In this document: positions 32,458 through 38,871 of the stretch, piece after piece | Position numbering within the stretch: position 1 is the first letter of the stretch | Layout: every line of letters begins with the position of its first letter | Program-made: the position numbers and the translations under genes | The notes under the pieces: generated by a model | The model's input: only the letters and a program-made list of their open reading frames with translations | Told to the model about the DNA's origin: nothing | The model's database searches: none | Source: a virus | Strand: one strand, 5' to 3' | Virus record (IMG/VR): IMGVR_UViG_3300019776_000691 | Span: 1 to 43,654 of that record | DNA length: 43,654 bases

Positions 32458-33315
32458 TCATAGCCCCAACTGCTCCACAGCCTGCCGAACCCGATAGCGC
32501 ACCCGCTTGTCGTAGTAGTCCTGCAAGTTGGCTTCGCGCACGATGCCGTCCATGCTGATGCGCGGCGTGTAATTGCCAGCTTTGACGAACATTAGGACAG
32601 GACTAACCTGAACGTCATGCAATCCCTTTGCTGCCCATATACCTGGTGCTAAATGTCGTGCCCTGCCATCGCGCAAGCCACCGTAGGCTACGAAGTAGCG
32701 CACGCCTAGCGTCGTTTTGTAGACCTTGCGTGGCCCGATATATCCAATACCCTGCTGGTTACGCAAATTGCTCTTCCGCTTCTCAGTCATGTTGGACTTG
32801 AAGCCTTGATCGCTAAAGGTTTTAAAGTAGGACAGCAATTGAGCAATAAATGCCCCACGCAGGTTGCCCCGTCCATCGTCGCTACCGGGGTAAGGACGCT
32901 CTGGGATAGCTGTCTGGTAGCCTGGAGGGAGGATGTCAGCACGGCGCAGCAACACTTCGCTCTTCTTGTCATCACGGCGGCCACCGAACTCTTGGGCTTG
33001 CAGTACGTGCTGTGGGTCAACACCTACCTTGCCACCCTTGCTGGGCCGGTTGTCATGACTCAGGGTAGGCGCAATGCTGGCCGTGAGGCGGTCAGGGGTA
33101 GCAGGAAACACCTTGGGCGCACGCTGGATGAATGGTGTGACACGATCAAAGGCGCTGGCAAACTTGGACTGCATGGCGCGCCGCGCCTGAAATCCCGTGT
33201 CGTTAGTGGCCTTGGCCAGTGCGTCATTAAGCTGGCCTTTACTCAGTTTGCTCACAGCATCGCGCACGCTATCGAGGTTTTCCATGCGCAGCTCTAGGCC
33301 CAGTCCGGTACTCAT
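32458..33315 (-). CDS. Minor structural protein (HK97 gp10/gpZ-like)
   Basis: The start at 33315 (MSTGLGLELRMENLDSVRDAVSKLSKGQL) is supported by a GGAGGT site 7 nt upstream, giving 285 aa. The N-terminal half (DALAKATNDTGFQARRAMQSKFASAFDRVTPFIQRAPKVFPATPDRLTASI) has the pattern of minor tail / tail-completion proteins such as gpZ or HK97 gp10-like. The C-terminus is basic. Its place before terminase, far from the tail genes, is unusual. It could be a DNA-packaging accessory with this fold. Confidence 0.6.
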   Translation of the reverse strand: MSTGLGLELRMENLDSVRDAVSKLSKGQLNDALAKATNDTGFQARRAMQSKFASAFDRVTPFIQRAPKVFPATPDRLTASIAPTLSHDNRPSKGGKVGVDPQHVLQAQEFGGRRDDKKSEVLLRRADILPPGYQTAIPERPYPGSDDGRGNLRGAFIAQLLSYFKTFSDQGFKSNMTEKRKSNLRNQQGIGYIGPRKVYKTTLGVRYFVAYGGLRDGRARHLAPGIWAAKGLHDVQVSPVLMFVKAGNYTPRISMDGIVREANLQDYYDKRVRYRVRQAVEQLGL

Positions 33316-33378
33316 GCTGCTACCTCCCATGCGCGCGCCGTAGCGTTGATGATGCAAATAGCTACTGTTCGTGCCATG

Positions 33379-33552
33379 TCAAAGCCCCTCCTGCTCAATG
33401 AAGCGCACCGTCATCTTGGCCACAGCCAATTGTTCTGGGTTGATGCGCTGGCCACCCTTTGCGGATGCAACGATGCGATAAGCCCAGCCCTTGAGGTAGC
33501 GCGCCGACCCCTCAAATTCAGCCAGCAATAAGTCGTACTGTTGCCAAGTCAT
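33379..33552 (-). CDS. Small hypothetical protein coupled to replication gene
   Basis: The start MTWQQYDLLL at 33552 overlaps the stop of the preceding replication-type gene (ATGA), giving 57 aa. The protein is mixed charged, with helix-like EFEGSARYLKGWAYRIVASAKGGQRINPEQLAVAKMTVRFIEQ. It looks like small phage proteins that sit at the end of the replication operon. Function unknown; coupling makes translation likely. Confidence 0.6.
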   Translation of the reverse strand: MTWQQYDLLLAEFEGSARYLKGWAYRIVASAKGGQRINPEQLAVAKMTVRFIEQEGL

Positions 33553-34517
33553 GTTTGCCCCCATTCCACGAGCGTGCTGTGCTCTACAGAAAACACCTTG
33601 CCATCCCGGATGGCTTGGGCCACCCCACCCAACTCAGCCATGCGCAGCCACGGCACATTGCCACCGGCCAGCACGGCATCCATCTCTGCACGCTTGAGCC
33701 AGCCGTCGATCCAAGCCCATGCACAGGTGCGTTTGGCACTGGTCAACAACCCGGTTTTGCTGGCTTCTTGCTCGACTAGCTCCATGTCTGCCTGTCGCTG
33801 TTCAGCTTCAGCGTCTTCTTGTGCCCGTGCCATATCCTCTTTTTGCACCGCTTGGGCCTGTGCTTCCCAGTCCTTGCCAGACAGAATTAGCTTGCGTACA
33901 TAGCAAAACGGCTTTGTGGCGTTCAGGATGCGTTTTCCTGTCGCTTGCACGATGGTGCCCAGCAAGTGGCCTGCTTTGGTAGCCATGCCCATGAGTTTGC
34001 GGATAGCTGGTACGGTAAGGCCGCAGTCTTGTAGCAGGTGCAAATCCTCTGGCACGGACTGGCTGTTTGGCTGTTCTGGCTGTTTTTCTTGAAAAACCCC
34101 TTTGGGCTGTCTCTCTGAAAGAGATTGCGATAAACAGTAGGCGTGCGCCAAGTTGGCACGCGCTGTATCTTTAGGTGTCGATGTATCTAGGCCCAGTACG
34201 TTCTGCGCCATTTCAGTAAGCCAGATATCCGCCACTTGCATACCGTGGCGACGCGATTGCTCTTGGCTGCGCTTGATCCAGCCCCCATCTTCGAGTAGGC
34301 GCTTGACTCTGGCAACGGTGCGCTTACTTGCCCCGATGACGGTGGCCAATGTGCAATTGCTGATCCGCACCGAAGCGCGTGGATTGTCTTTAGGCAAACT
34401 ACGCACGATTTTTTGCAGCAGCACACGCGCCCGCACATCGAGGGCTTGGATATCCGGGATTCGGTCATCGGTGGCTCTATCAGCGGCCAGAGTGATGACT
34501 TGGGGATAGCGGTTCAT
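33549..34517 (-). CDS. HTH replication-type protein
   Basis: The start at 34517 (MNRYPQVITLAADRATDDRIPDIQALDVRARVLLQKIV) has an AGGGGGG site, giving 322 aa. The N-terminal half has a winged-helix motif (ASVRISNCTLATVIGASKRTVARVKRLLEDGGWIKRSQEQSRRHGMQ) of the kind found in phage replication or RepA-like proteins. The C-terminal half is an Ala/Glu/Gln helical region (EDMARAQEDAEAEQRQADMELVEQ) followed by GWLKRAEMDAVLAGG. It is the last early gene before the structural genes. Together with the O-like gene at 70-1017 it gives the element two replication-type HTH proteins. Confidence 0.65.
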   Translation of the reverse strand: MNRYPQVITLAADRATDDRIPDIQALDVRARVLLQKIVRSLPKDNPRASVRISNCTLATVIGASKRTVARVKRLLEDGGWIKRSQEQSRRHGMQVADIWLTEMAQNVLGLDTSTPKDTARANLAHAYCLSQSLSERQPKGVFQEKQPEQPNSQSVPEDLHLLQDCGLTVPAIRKLMGMATKAGHLLGTIVQATGKRILNATKPFCYVRKLILSGKDWEAQAQAVQKEDMARAQEDAEAEQRQADMELVEQEASKTGLLTSAKRTCAWAWIDGWLKRAEMDAVLAGGNVPWLRMAELGGVAQAIRDGKVFSVEHSTLVEWGQT

Positions 34518-34617
34518 TGCGCCCCCCCTGCCTGCAATCTGGATATCCGTAATGCTTTGCACTTGCATGTGTTTACCAACTGCTCCATAATTGACCCGTT
34601 ATGTGTTTTGCAATAAG

Positions 34618-34648
34618 GCCGGTCGGGTTGCACCCCGCACCGGCTTTT
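34618..34648 (+). terminator. Strong hairpin with T4 downstream
   Basis: GCCGGT (34618-34623) pairs with ACCGGC (34639-34644), with an inner CGGG/CCCG pairing, and TTTT follows on the plus strand. There is no known plus-strand gene just upstream. It lies between the wHTH gene ending at 34693 and the replication gene starting at 34517. It might insulate, or act on minus transcripts as an RNA structure. Confidence 0.4.
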
Positions 34649-34692
34649 CCTTTGGTGCTTGCTGTTTGAATAGGCCGCAGACATCGCCAAAA

Positions 34693-35097
34693 TCATAGAA
34701 AGCTGGCCTGTTTTGCAGGCACATAGACCACGGTCTTGGTCTTGCCTGTTACGCGGCACTGGCGGGGCTGCTCGCGCTGGAGCAAGCGGCCAGCAGCTTT
34801 AAGGCCAGCCACCCGCGCACTCACGGTGCCCGACTCAATCACTTTGCCGTAAACGCGCTGGTACGACTCTTTGATCTCAGCGCGTGTCATGTCGTCAGCG
34901 CCATTGCGCATGGCACCTACCACCAGATCAAGAATTTCTTGCTGCTGACGGCCTAGGTTGCGCAGGCCCACGGCGGCTAGGCTGTCGCTGCTGATGTCCA
35001 TTGAGGTGATGACGGCGCTTTGATCGGCCACTGATACAGCCGCCCCGGCAGTGGGGATATCCGTGGTGGTAATCATTGGTGTGGCCTGATTTGTCAT
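34693..35097 (-). CDS. Winged-helix-like early protein with shared leader
   Basis: The start at 35097 (MTNQATPMITTTDIPTAG) has a GGGAG site, giving 134 aa. The centre (LRNLGRQQQEILDLVVGAMRNGADDMTRAEIKESYQRVYGKVIESGTVSARVAGLKAAGRLLQREQ) looks like a winged-helix DNA-binding domain. The N-terminal leader resembles those of two further minus-strand genes (35332-35844 and 35901-36395): [M][TPS]NQ.TP...T.DI. The three genes therefore share an origin or a common N-terminal signal. A transcription-regulator role is inferred. Confidence 0.6.
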   Translation of the reverse strand: MTNQATPMITTTDIPTAGAAVSVADQSAVITSMDISSDSLAAVGLRNLGRQQQEILDLVVGAMRNGADDMTRAEIKESYQRVYGKVIESGTVSARVAGLKAAGRLLQREQPRQCRVTGKTKTVVYVPAKQASFL

Positions 35098-35117
35098 GCC
35101 AATCTCCCAAGGGGGGT

Positions 35118-35183
35118 GGGCTGCTCTAACCCCATAGAATGAAAGTCCCTCAACTTCATCCATGTTTTCGGAAAGAGCAACCC
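35118..35183 (+). promoter_or_regulatory. Inverted repeat spanning divergent leader A
   Basis: GGGCTGCTCT (35118-35127) can pair with AGAGCAACCC (35174-35183) with one mismatch. The second arm ends directly at the ATG of the plus-strand gene (35184). The architecture repeats in leaders B and C with different sequences: an arm touching the start codon and pairing about 50-60 nt upstream. Translation control by sequestering the start region, or a palindromic operator, are both possible. Confidence 0.5.
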
Positions 35184-35444
35184 ATGAAATCGAAAGAATA
35201 CGAACAAAAGTACAGAACACACCAAACGGCAAGCAACACCAACTACATATTGGATGTATTTGGCGACACCTTGGCTGCACAGCAGGGCTACACAAATATT
35301 GACGGCATAGATGCCATCCACCTTTACTTGATTAACAAGCATGGCTGGCTCCCGCGCGACGTTCGATCAATGACTTGTGATGATTTGCGGCTTGCTCTGC
35401 ACGTAGAGATGCAAGGGTATGTCGTGCCAAAAGAAGCTCAGTGA
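35184..35444 (+). CDS. Small unknown protein of divergent cassette A
   Basis: The 86-aa protein (MKSKEYEQKYRTHQTASNTNYILDVFGDTLAAQQG...YLINKHGWLPRDVRSMTCDDLRLALHVEMQG) is translated from 35184, directly after the repeat arm. It is divergent from the winged-helix-like gene. Its last 113 nt overlap the 3' end of the next minus gene in antisense. No family is recognised. The LPRDVRSMTCDDLRLAL helix pair appears foldable and codon use is normal, so it is likely real. Confidence 0.65.
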   Translation: MKSKEYEQKYRTHQTASNTNYILDVFGDTLAAQQGYTNIDGIDAIHLYLINKHGWLPRDVRSMTCDDLRLALHVEMQGYVVPKEAQ

Positions 35445-35844
35445 CCACTTGGCCGTTGGTTCTGGCTTGTTCAATCCACTTAAGTAGTTGTTTTGCTTCC
35501 ATAGCTAGTTGACCTGCTTTTGCATCAGCACGCTCAATTTGCATCAATAGCATCCAGTCTTCTTCTGGGGGAGTGGCCTGCACTGCCACAGAAAGGCCAT
35601 GCCACTCTGCCAGCAACTCGGCAGCCAGTTTTTGCACTTCGGCAGGCAGTTTTTCAGCGGTCATTGCACGGTACCGGATGCCCAAACGGGTATTGGCATG
35701 GGTGATGACAGAGCCATTGAGCAACCAACCAAAAGGGCTAGGCTCGACAGTAATGGAGATGCCCGGCTTAATGCTTGAGCCAGCAGCAACCCCGGCCTTG
35801 GGGATATCCGTGGCAGTGGCTATAGGAGTAGTTTGGTTTGGCAT
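35332..35844 (-). CDS. Unknown early protein of cassette B (minus arm)
   Basis: A 170-aa protein beginning MPNQTTPIATATDIPKAGVAAG, sharing the leader seen in its two siblings. A beta segment (ITVEPSPFGWLLNGSVITHANTRLGIRYRAM) and helices (AEVQKLAAELLAEWHGLSV..., MLLMQIERADAKAGQLAMEAKQLLKWIEQAR) follow. The last ~37 codons are antisense to the 3' end of the cassette A plus gene, so the true end could be shorter. No family is recognised. Confidence 0.6.
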   Translation of the reverse strand: MPNQTTPIATATDIPKAGVAAGSSIKPGISITVEPSPFGWLLNGSVITHANTRLGIRYRAMTAEKLPAEVQKLAAELLAEWHGLSVAVQATPPEEDWMLLMQIERADAKAGQLAMEAKQLLKWIEQARTNGQVVTELLLARHTLASLRAEQAANHHKSLIERRAGASHAC

Positions 35845-35927
35845 GGTTATTGGCTCAAAAGGGTGGGCATCCGCAGACGATGGACAATGTGCTTCTCACT
35901 TCAAACCACCCAACGAAAGGGATGCCC
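35802..35927. repeat. 126-bp divergent leader, copy B
   Basis: This copy runs from the GGATATCC motif inside the minus gene leader, through the minus start codon (35842-35844), to the plus start codon of cassette B. It matches 36353-36478 with only five differences. GGGTGG (35861-35866) pairs with CCACCC (35906-35911). GGGCATCC (35865-35872) pairs with GGATGCCC (35920-35927). Two of the five differences are the compensating T-A/C-G change in the first stem. Confidence 0.85.
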
Positions 35928-36395
35928 GTGAAAACAGCAGACGGAAAAACCATCCGCTTGGACATCAACGCCGACTACGACACAGTCGCTTTGGATGAAT
36001 TGATCCACCAGTTGGCCATGGCGCGTGCATCCATGACACCAGCAATCCCTCTCAGCAGAGGCCGCGCTATTGAGGACGGCAGTCTTGCTACCATCGAGGA
36101 TGGTGGCAGTGCCGTCATTGCCCGGCGGCAGAGCGGCGGCTTTAGACTCTGGCTCAGGCATAGCGGCCTTGGCTGGATGGCTTGGGAGATCGACAACCGA
36201 TTTGCTAGGGGCATGGCCGACTACATCGTCACCAATACAACCCCGATAGAAGGTGCCAACCTCGTCAGTGACAAGGACACGAACTGGCACTAAGCGCAAC
36301 GTGGCCATCAACTCTTGCCCACCAGCCTTTGGTGTTTCGTGGTCATCCGCTTGGATATCCGTGGCAGTGGTTGTAGGAGTAGTTTGGTTTGACAT
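35901..36395 (-). CDS. Unknown early protein of cassette C (minus arm), probably truncated
   Basis: The protein begins MSNQTTPTTTATDIQADD and has a plausible folded part RLVPVRVLVTDEVGTFYRGCIGDDVVGHAPSKSVVDLP (about residues 33-71). From about residue 113 (position ~36057) it reads the antisense of the cassette B plus gene and contains AGG-type and Cys/His-rich unlikely codons. I infer that the real gene ends or is truncated near 36057. The leader is shared with 35332-35844 and 34693-35097. Confidence 0.5.
   Translation of the reverse strand: MSNQTTPTTTATDIQADDHETPKAGGQELMATLRLVPVRVLVTDEVGTFYRGCIGDDVVGHAPSKSVVDLPSHPAKAAMPEPESKAAALPPGNDGTATILDGSKTAVLNSAASAERDCWCHGCTRHGQLVDQFIQSDCVVVGVDVQADGFSVCCFHGHPFRWVV
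35928..36293 (+). CDS. Unknown protein of cassette B (plus arm), possibly chimeric
   Basis: By alignment with the cassette C leader, the start is GTG 35928, spaced 7 nt from AAAGG; the earlier in-frame ATG 35922 is too close to that site. The first ~43 codons (MKTADGKTIRLDINADYDTVALDELIHQLAMARASM) look like a real alpha/beta protein. Beyond about 36057 the frame is antisense to the minus gene and rich in AGA/AGG/ATA codons, which suggests an out-of-frame shadow. A tail-to-tail deletion junction between two genes at this point is the simplest explanation. Confidence 0.5.
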   Translation: MKTADGKTIRLDINADYDTVALDELIHQLAMARASMTPAIPLSRGRAIEDGSLATIEDGGSAVIARRQSGGFRLWLRHSGLGWMAWEIDNRFARGMADYIVTNTTPIEGANLVSDKDTNWH

Positions 36396-36478
36396 GGTTA
36401 TTGGCTCAAAAGGGCGGGCATCCGCAGACGATGGACAATGTGCTTCTCACTTCAAACCGCCCAACGAAAGGGATGCCC
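36353..36478. repeat. 126-bp divergent leader, copy C
   Basis: A second copy of the divergent leader, with GGGCGG (36412-36417) pairing CCGCCC (36457-36462) and GGGCATCC (36416-36423) pairing GGATGCCC (36471-36478). The arm GGATGCCC directly precedes ATG 36479 and includes part of the AAAGG ribosome binding site. The two stems share bases 36416-36417 and so are mutually exclusive at the edge. Confidence 0.85.
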
Positions 36479-36787
36479 ATGCACGATCCAGAGAAGTTCC
36501 AGGCAGAAACGATCAAGGCCATCACTGATCTTCAAAACACGTTTTCGCAAACCCTGAGTCGCCAGTTGGCCTTGGGCGCGATGGTGAAAGCGATACTGGG
36601 TCGGGTTCCGCTGGAGGCTCTGCCCTCGGTGCTGGAGGAATACGAGGATGAGGTTGACCACCAAGTGGCACTGCTGCACCCAAAGTGGCAACAACCAAAG
36701 TTTTGGCAGGAGTGGACAGACGTGATAGAAGCGCGGCAAAAGCAGCTTGCGCAACTGTCTGATCCAAAAAAGCAGGATTCAGCCTGA
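36479..36787 (+). CDS. Unknown helical protein of cassette C (plus arm)
   Basis: The start is ATG 36479 (MHDPEKFQAETIKAITDLQNTF...), 7 nt after AAAGG, giving 102 aa. The protein is largely helical with W/Q/E-rich C-terminal WQQPKFWQEWTDVIEARQKQLAQLSDPKKQ, reminiscent of phasin-like or small structural helices. It does not resemble the plus-arm products of cassettes A and B. Convergent with the 71-aa minus gene, with an 18-nt gap. Confidence 0.7.
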   Translation: MHDPEKFQAETIKAITDLQNTFSQTLSRQLALGAMVKAILGRVPLEALPSVLEEYEDEVDHQVALLHPKWQQPKFWQEWTDVIEARQKQLAQLSDPKKQDSA

Positions 36788-36805
36788 CGACATCAAAAGC
36801 GCGAT

Positions 36806-37021
36806 TCATCGCAATTGACTTTCAGGGCTAAGTGCTGCCACCAGCATTGAGGCTATTTGTGGGGTAAGCGCACGGGTAAGGGCGCGGCGACCAGAAAAAA
36901 CGGTCAGGGCCTCTGGCTCACCGCTGGCGTTACGGGTGACAGCAAACGCCGTAAGGGACTGAAATTTGATTTTTCTACGGCGCTTGGACATGGCCTTGTC
37001 ATGCTTAGGTGGAATGGCCAT
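36806..37021 (-). CDS. Small basic protein after the CII-like gene
   Basis: A 71-aa protein (MAIPPKHDKAMSKRRRKIKFQSLTAFAVTRNASGEPEALTVFSGRRALTRALTPQIASMLVAAL). Its ATG shares a base with the stop of the CII-like gene (TGATG). The KRRRKIK basic run suggests nucleic-acid contact. Unknown family. Coupling to the upstream regulator makes it a likely early gene. Confidence 0.6.
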   Translation of the reverse strand: MAIPPKHDKAMSKRRRKIKFQSLTAFAVTRNASGEPEALTVFSGRRALTRALTPQIASMLVAALSPESQLR

Positions 37022-37587
37022 CAGCGCTTCCCCCCAGCCTTTGGTGTTTCGCGGCGCAGGGCACGAAACGCGGCTTGTGCATCGCCAGTGGCTTCGATCA
37101 GCCCGGCGGCCATGAAATTCACCCGGTTTTCTTCGCTGATGCTCACCGATTCCAATGGGCCAGCACCGTCAGCCGTAGCCCGGTGAATGGGGTCGGCCAG
37201 TGCCTTCATCACGTTGGCAAACTCAGCGGAAAGGTTGGTCAGGGCTTCGTAGGGCGTCAGCACATCCGGGCGGCGTGCGCATGGGATAGCGACATAGCCA
37301 AGTTCGGCGGCAATGGCTTGCAGCAAGGACACATCGCGGGTGATTTTTTGCAGCTTGATGCACTCCCACATCGTGAGGTGGTACTGGCTGTTGTTCGGGT
37401 TGACTTTGTGGGCCAGCACCCCTTTGGATATCCCCATTGCCTCAGCAATGGCATTTAGCCCGCCAGGGAACTCATGCACCATACGGTGTACTGTGGCATC
37501 TACGCTGGGCCAGCCGCCATCACCATCTGTTTGATCCACACCGGCTATATAGCTCTCAGGGGTGGTGATCGAGATACTTGGTCGCAT
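37021..37587 (-). CDS. CII-like phage regulatory protein
   Basis: The start at 37587 (MRPSISITTPESYIAGVDQTDGDGGWPSVDATVHRMVHEFPGG) has a GAGGTG site 6 nt upstream, giving 188 aa. The region LNAIAEAMGISKGVLAHKVNPNNSQYHLTMWECIKLQKITRDVSLLQAIAAELGYV is the HTH of the phage CII/CP76 regulatory family. The C-terminal half (LSAEFANVMKALADPIHRATADGAGPLESVSISEENRV) is typical too. It lies between the Cro-like gene and the early genes and probably steers the lytic-lysogenic choice. Confidence 0.8.
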   Translation of the reverse strand: MRPSISITTPESYIAGVDQTDGDGGWPSVDATVHRMVHEFPGGLNAIAEAMGISKGVLAHKVNPNNSQYHLTMWECIKLQKITRDVSLLQAIAAELGYVAIPCARRPDVLTPYEALTNLSAEFANVMKALADPIHRATADGAGPLESVSISEENRVNFMAAGLIEATGDAQAAFRALRRETPKAGGKR

Positions 37588-37612
37588 GAAAACACCTCGC
37601 ATTAATTCAAAT

Positions 37613-37906
37613 TTAACAATTGGTAACAGGGCTAGTCTGGCTCCATACAACACTCAAGCCGCCAGCCCTGTTCGGATATCCGCGTGCAGGAGCAAGTTCG
37701 GGCCAGATGACCCCCCAGTCATCAGGACGCATATCGCGACGAGCCACAAGCCGATCAGTGAATGCTTCGATAGACGCCATGTGAACAACAGGAATTGGTC
37801 TAGCTCCCCTAGACCACTCCCCCACTGTGACAGGCGATATGGACAGATGGCGTGCGAGTGCCGCCTGTCTTCCTCGCTCTTTCGAGAGCCACTCCTTTAA
37901 TTCCAT
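37613..37906 (-). CDS. YdaS/Cro-like regulator
   Basis: The 97-aa protein starts MELKEWLSKERGRQAALARHLSISPVTVGEWSRGARPIPVVHMASIEAFTDRLVARRDMRPDDWGVIWPEL. This is the YdaS/Cro-type HTH with RGRQAALARHL and P..W.RG.RPIP. It is divergent from the CI-like gene across a 75-bp region holding two operator-like palindromes. No strong ribosome binding site precedes the ATG. The Cro-like gene probably starts the early minus transcript. Confidence 0.8.
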   Translation of the reverse strand: MELKEWLSKERGRQAALARHLSISPVTVGEWSRGARPIPVVHMASIEAFTDRLVARRDMRPDDWGVIWPELAPARGYPNRAGGLSVVWSQTSPVTNC

Positions 37907-37918
37907 CCATCAATGATA

Positions 37919-37952
37919 AGGCATTACCTAAGTTTAAAGCAAGGCATTGCCT
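37919..37952. promoter_or_regulatory. Operator pair O1/O2 in the repressor-cro spacer
   Basis: AGGCATTACCT (37919-37929) and AGGCATTGCCT (37942-37952) are similar 11-bp imperfect palindromes with centres 23 bp apart. They lie between the divergent Cro-like and CI-like genes. The second overlaps TTGCCT (37947-37952), which with GATATT (37970-37975, 17-nt spacing) could be a plus-strand promoter starting near 37982. They are probable binding sites of the repressor or Cro. Confidence 0.6.
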
Positions 37953-37981
37953 TATAAAGATCATCTGTAGATATTCAGCTT

Positions 37982-38446
37982 ATGGCCAAACCAATCAAAG
38001 AGAGAGATACACAGCACCCTTTTGGCCGCAAACTTAACGAGGTTATGCGTGAAAAGGGCATTGCTGGCGACTACAGTACGGCAGCTACTGTCTTCGGCGT
38101 CAAGACACCATCAGTCTATGACTGGGTAGATCACGGGCGCATTGCAAAACGACACTACAAAACCCTTGCCGAATGGTCAGGCCGCCCTCTGGAGTGGTGG
38201 TTTGAAGAGTTGAGGTCAGAGCAACAGGCAACAGAGGATTCTCCAGTGAAGCTTCATTCATCCGAAGAAGCGCCCGTCTGCCTGCGGGCCAAGCAGGAGG
38301 ATCGGTCGGATTCGCTGTGGCCATTTCGGCATCTACCAGTGACGGCGCTACGCGATCTAGATCCCGACGATCTAAGGCGAGTGGAGGACTTTGCTATGGC
38401 CTTGCTCGCCACAAAAAAAACCCCGAAAGTTCAAAACGGGTGGTGA
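37982..38446 (+). CDS. Short CI-like repressor (HTH, no S24 peptidase)
   Basis: The 154-aa protein begins MAKPIKERDTQHPFGRKLNEVMREKGIAGDYSTAATVFGVKTPSVYDWVDHGRIAKRHYKTLAEWSG, a helix-turn-helix of the type used by phage repressors (FGVKTPSVYDWVDHGRI). The remaining 80 residues lack a LexA/S24 self-cleavage domain. It ends in VTALRDLDPDDLRRVEDFAMALLATKK, a helix common in CI C-termini. The start is at or within a few bases of the predicted transcription start, so the mRNA may be leaderless. Induction by RecA-mediated cleavage is not expected. Confidence 0.75.
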   Translation: MAKPIKERDTQHPFGRKLNEVMREKGIAGDYSTAATVFGVKTPSVYDWVDHGRIAKRHYKTLAEWSGRPLEWWFEELRSEQQATEDSPVKLHSSEEAPVCLRAKQEDRSDSLWPFRHLPVTALRDLDPDDLRRVEDFAMALLATKKTPKVQNGW

Positions 38447-38571
38447 AAGCAGGGATGGGGTGAGGACAGCCAAAATTTACCAATTTCGACAACGGCCAGC
38501 CGACAGTCAGCTCGTCATGAATGCCATGCTGTAACTAACAACTAAGGCACTTCATCACACGCTAATAAATT

Positions 38572-38604
38572 AGGCTTTGCCTTGCTTTTTATTAGGCAAT
38601 ACCT
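38572..38604. promoter_or_regulatory. Second operator-like pair, O3/O4
   Basis: AGGCTTTGCCT (38572-38582) and AGGCAATACCT (38594-38604) resemble O1/O2 in the repressor-cro spacer (shared AGGC-N3-[AG]CCT). Their centres are 22 bp apart. They lie ~630 bp from O1/O2, so the repressor could bridge the two pairs by DNA looping across its own gene. Confidence 0.5.
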
Positions 38605-38780
38605 AATAATTGACCACCGGCCAGATGGTCAACCGGCAGCGCGTGAGCGCTGGGAACGGCGTTGCACGCCCACAGCTCCATGCTGCTCGTTAAAAATTAA
38701 CCTCTCTGCTGCACCGGGCTGGTAGCAGCAGACCACGCCCTAGGAATAGGGTGTTTTGGTGGTGGTCTTGTACTAAAAAT

Positions 38781-38830
38781 CTGCGCAGTTTTCTCCAGTC
38801 GCCTGCGCAGGGCAGATGCTAGGTGCGCAG
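38781..38830 (+). repeat. Three TGCGCAG iteron-like repeats
   Basis: CTGCGCAG (38781-38788), CTGCGCAG (38803-38810) and GTGCGCAG (38823-38830) are direct repeats spaced 22 and 20 bp, about two helical turns. A fourth TGCGCAG lies at 38976-38982. Spacing near two turns is typical of initiator-protein iterons, but three units of 7 bp is weak evidence. Confidence 0.4.
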
Positions 38831-38847
38831 GGCCACCACCAAAATCA

Positions 38848-38871
38848 GTTACATATGGTTGCACATGTAAC
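38848..38871. promoter_or_regulatory. Palindrome GTTACAT-N10-ATGTAAC, copy 1
   Basis: Arms at 38848-38854 and 38865-38871, 10-nt spacer. Inside the spacer the symmetry continues, giving 10-bp arms with one mismatch. It lies 44 bp before the start of the DUF4124-like gene (38916). The same arms and the same 10-nt spacer recur at 40263-40286. Confidence 0.65.
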
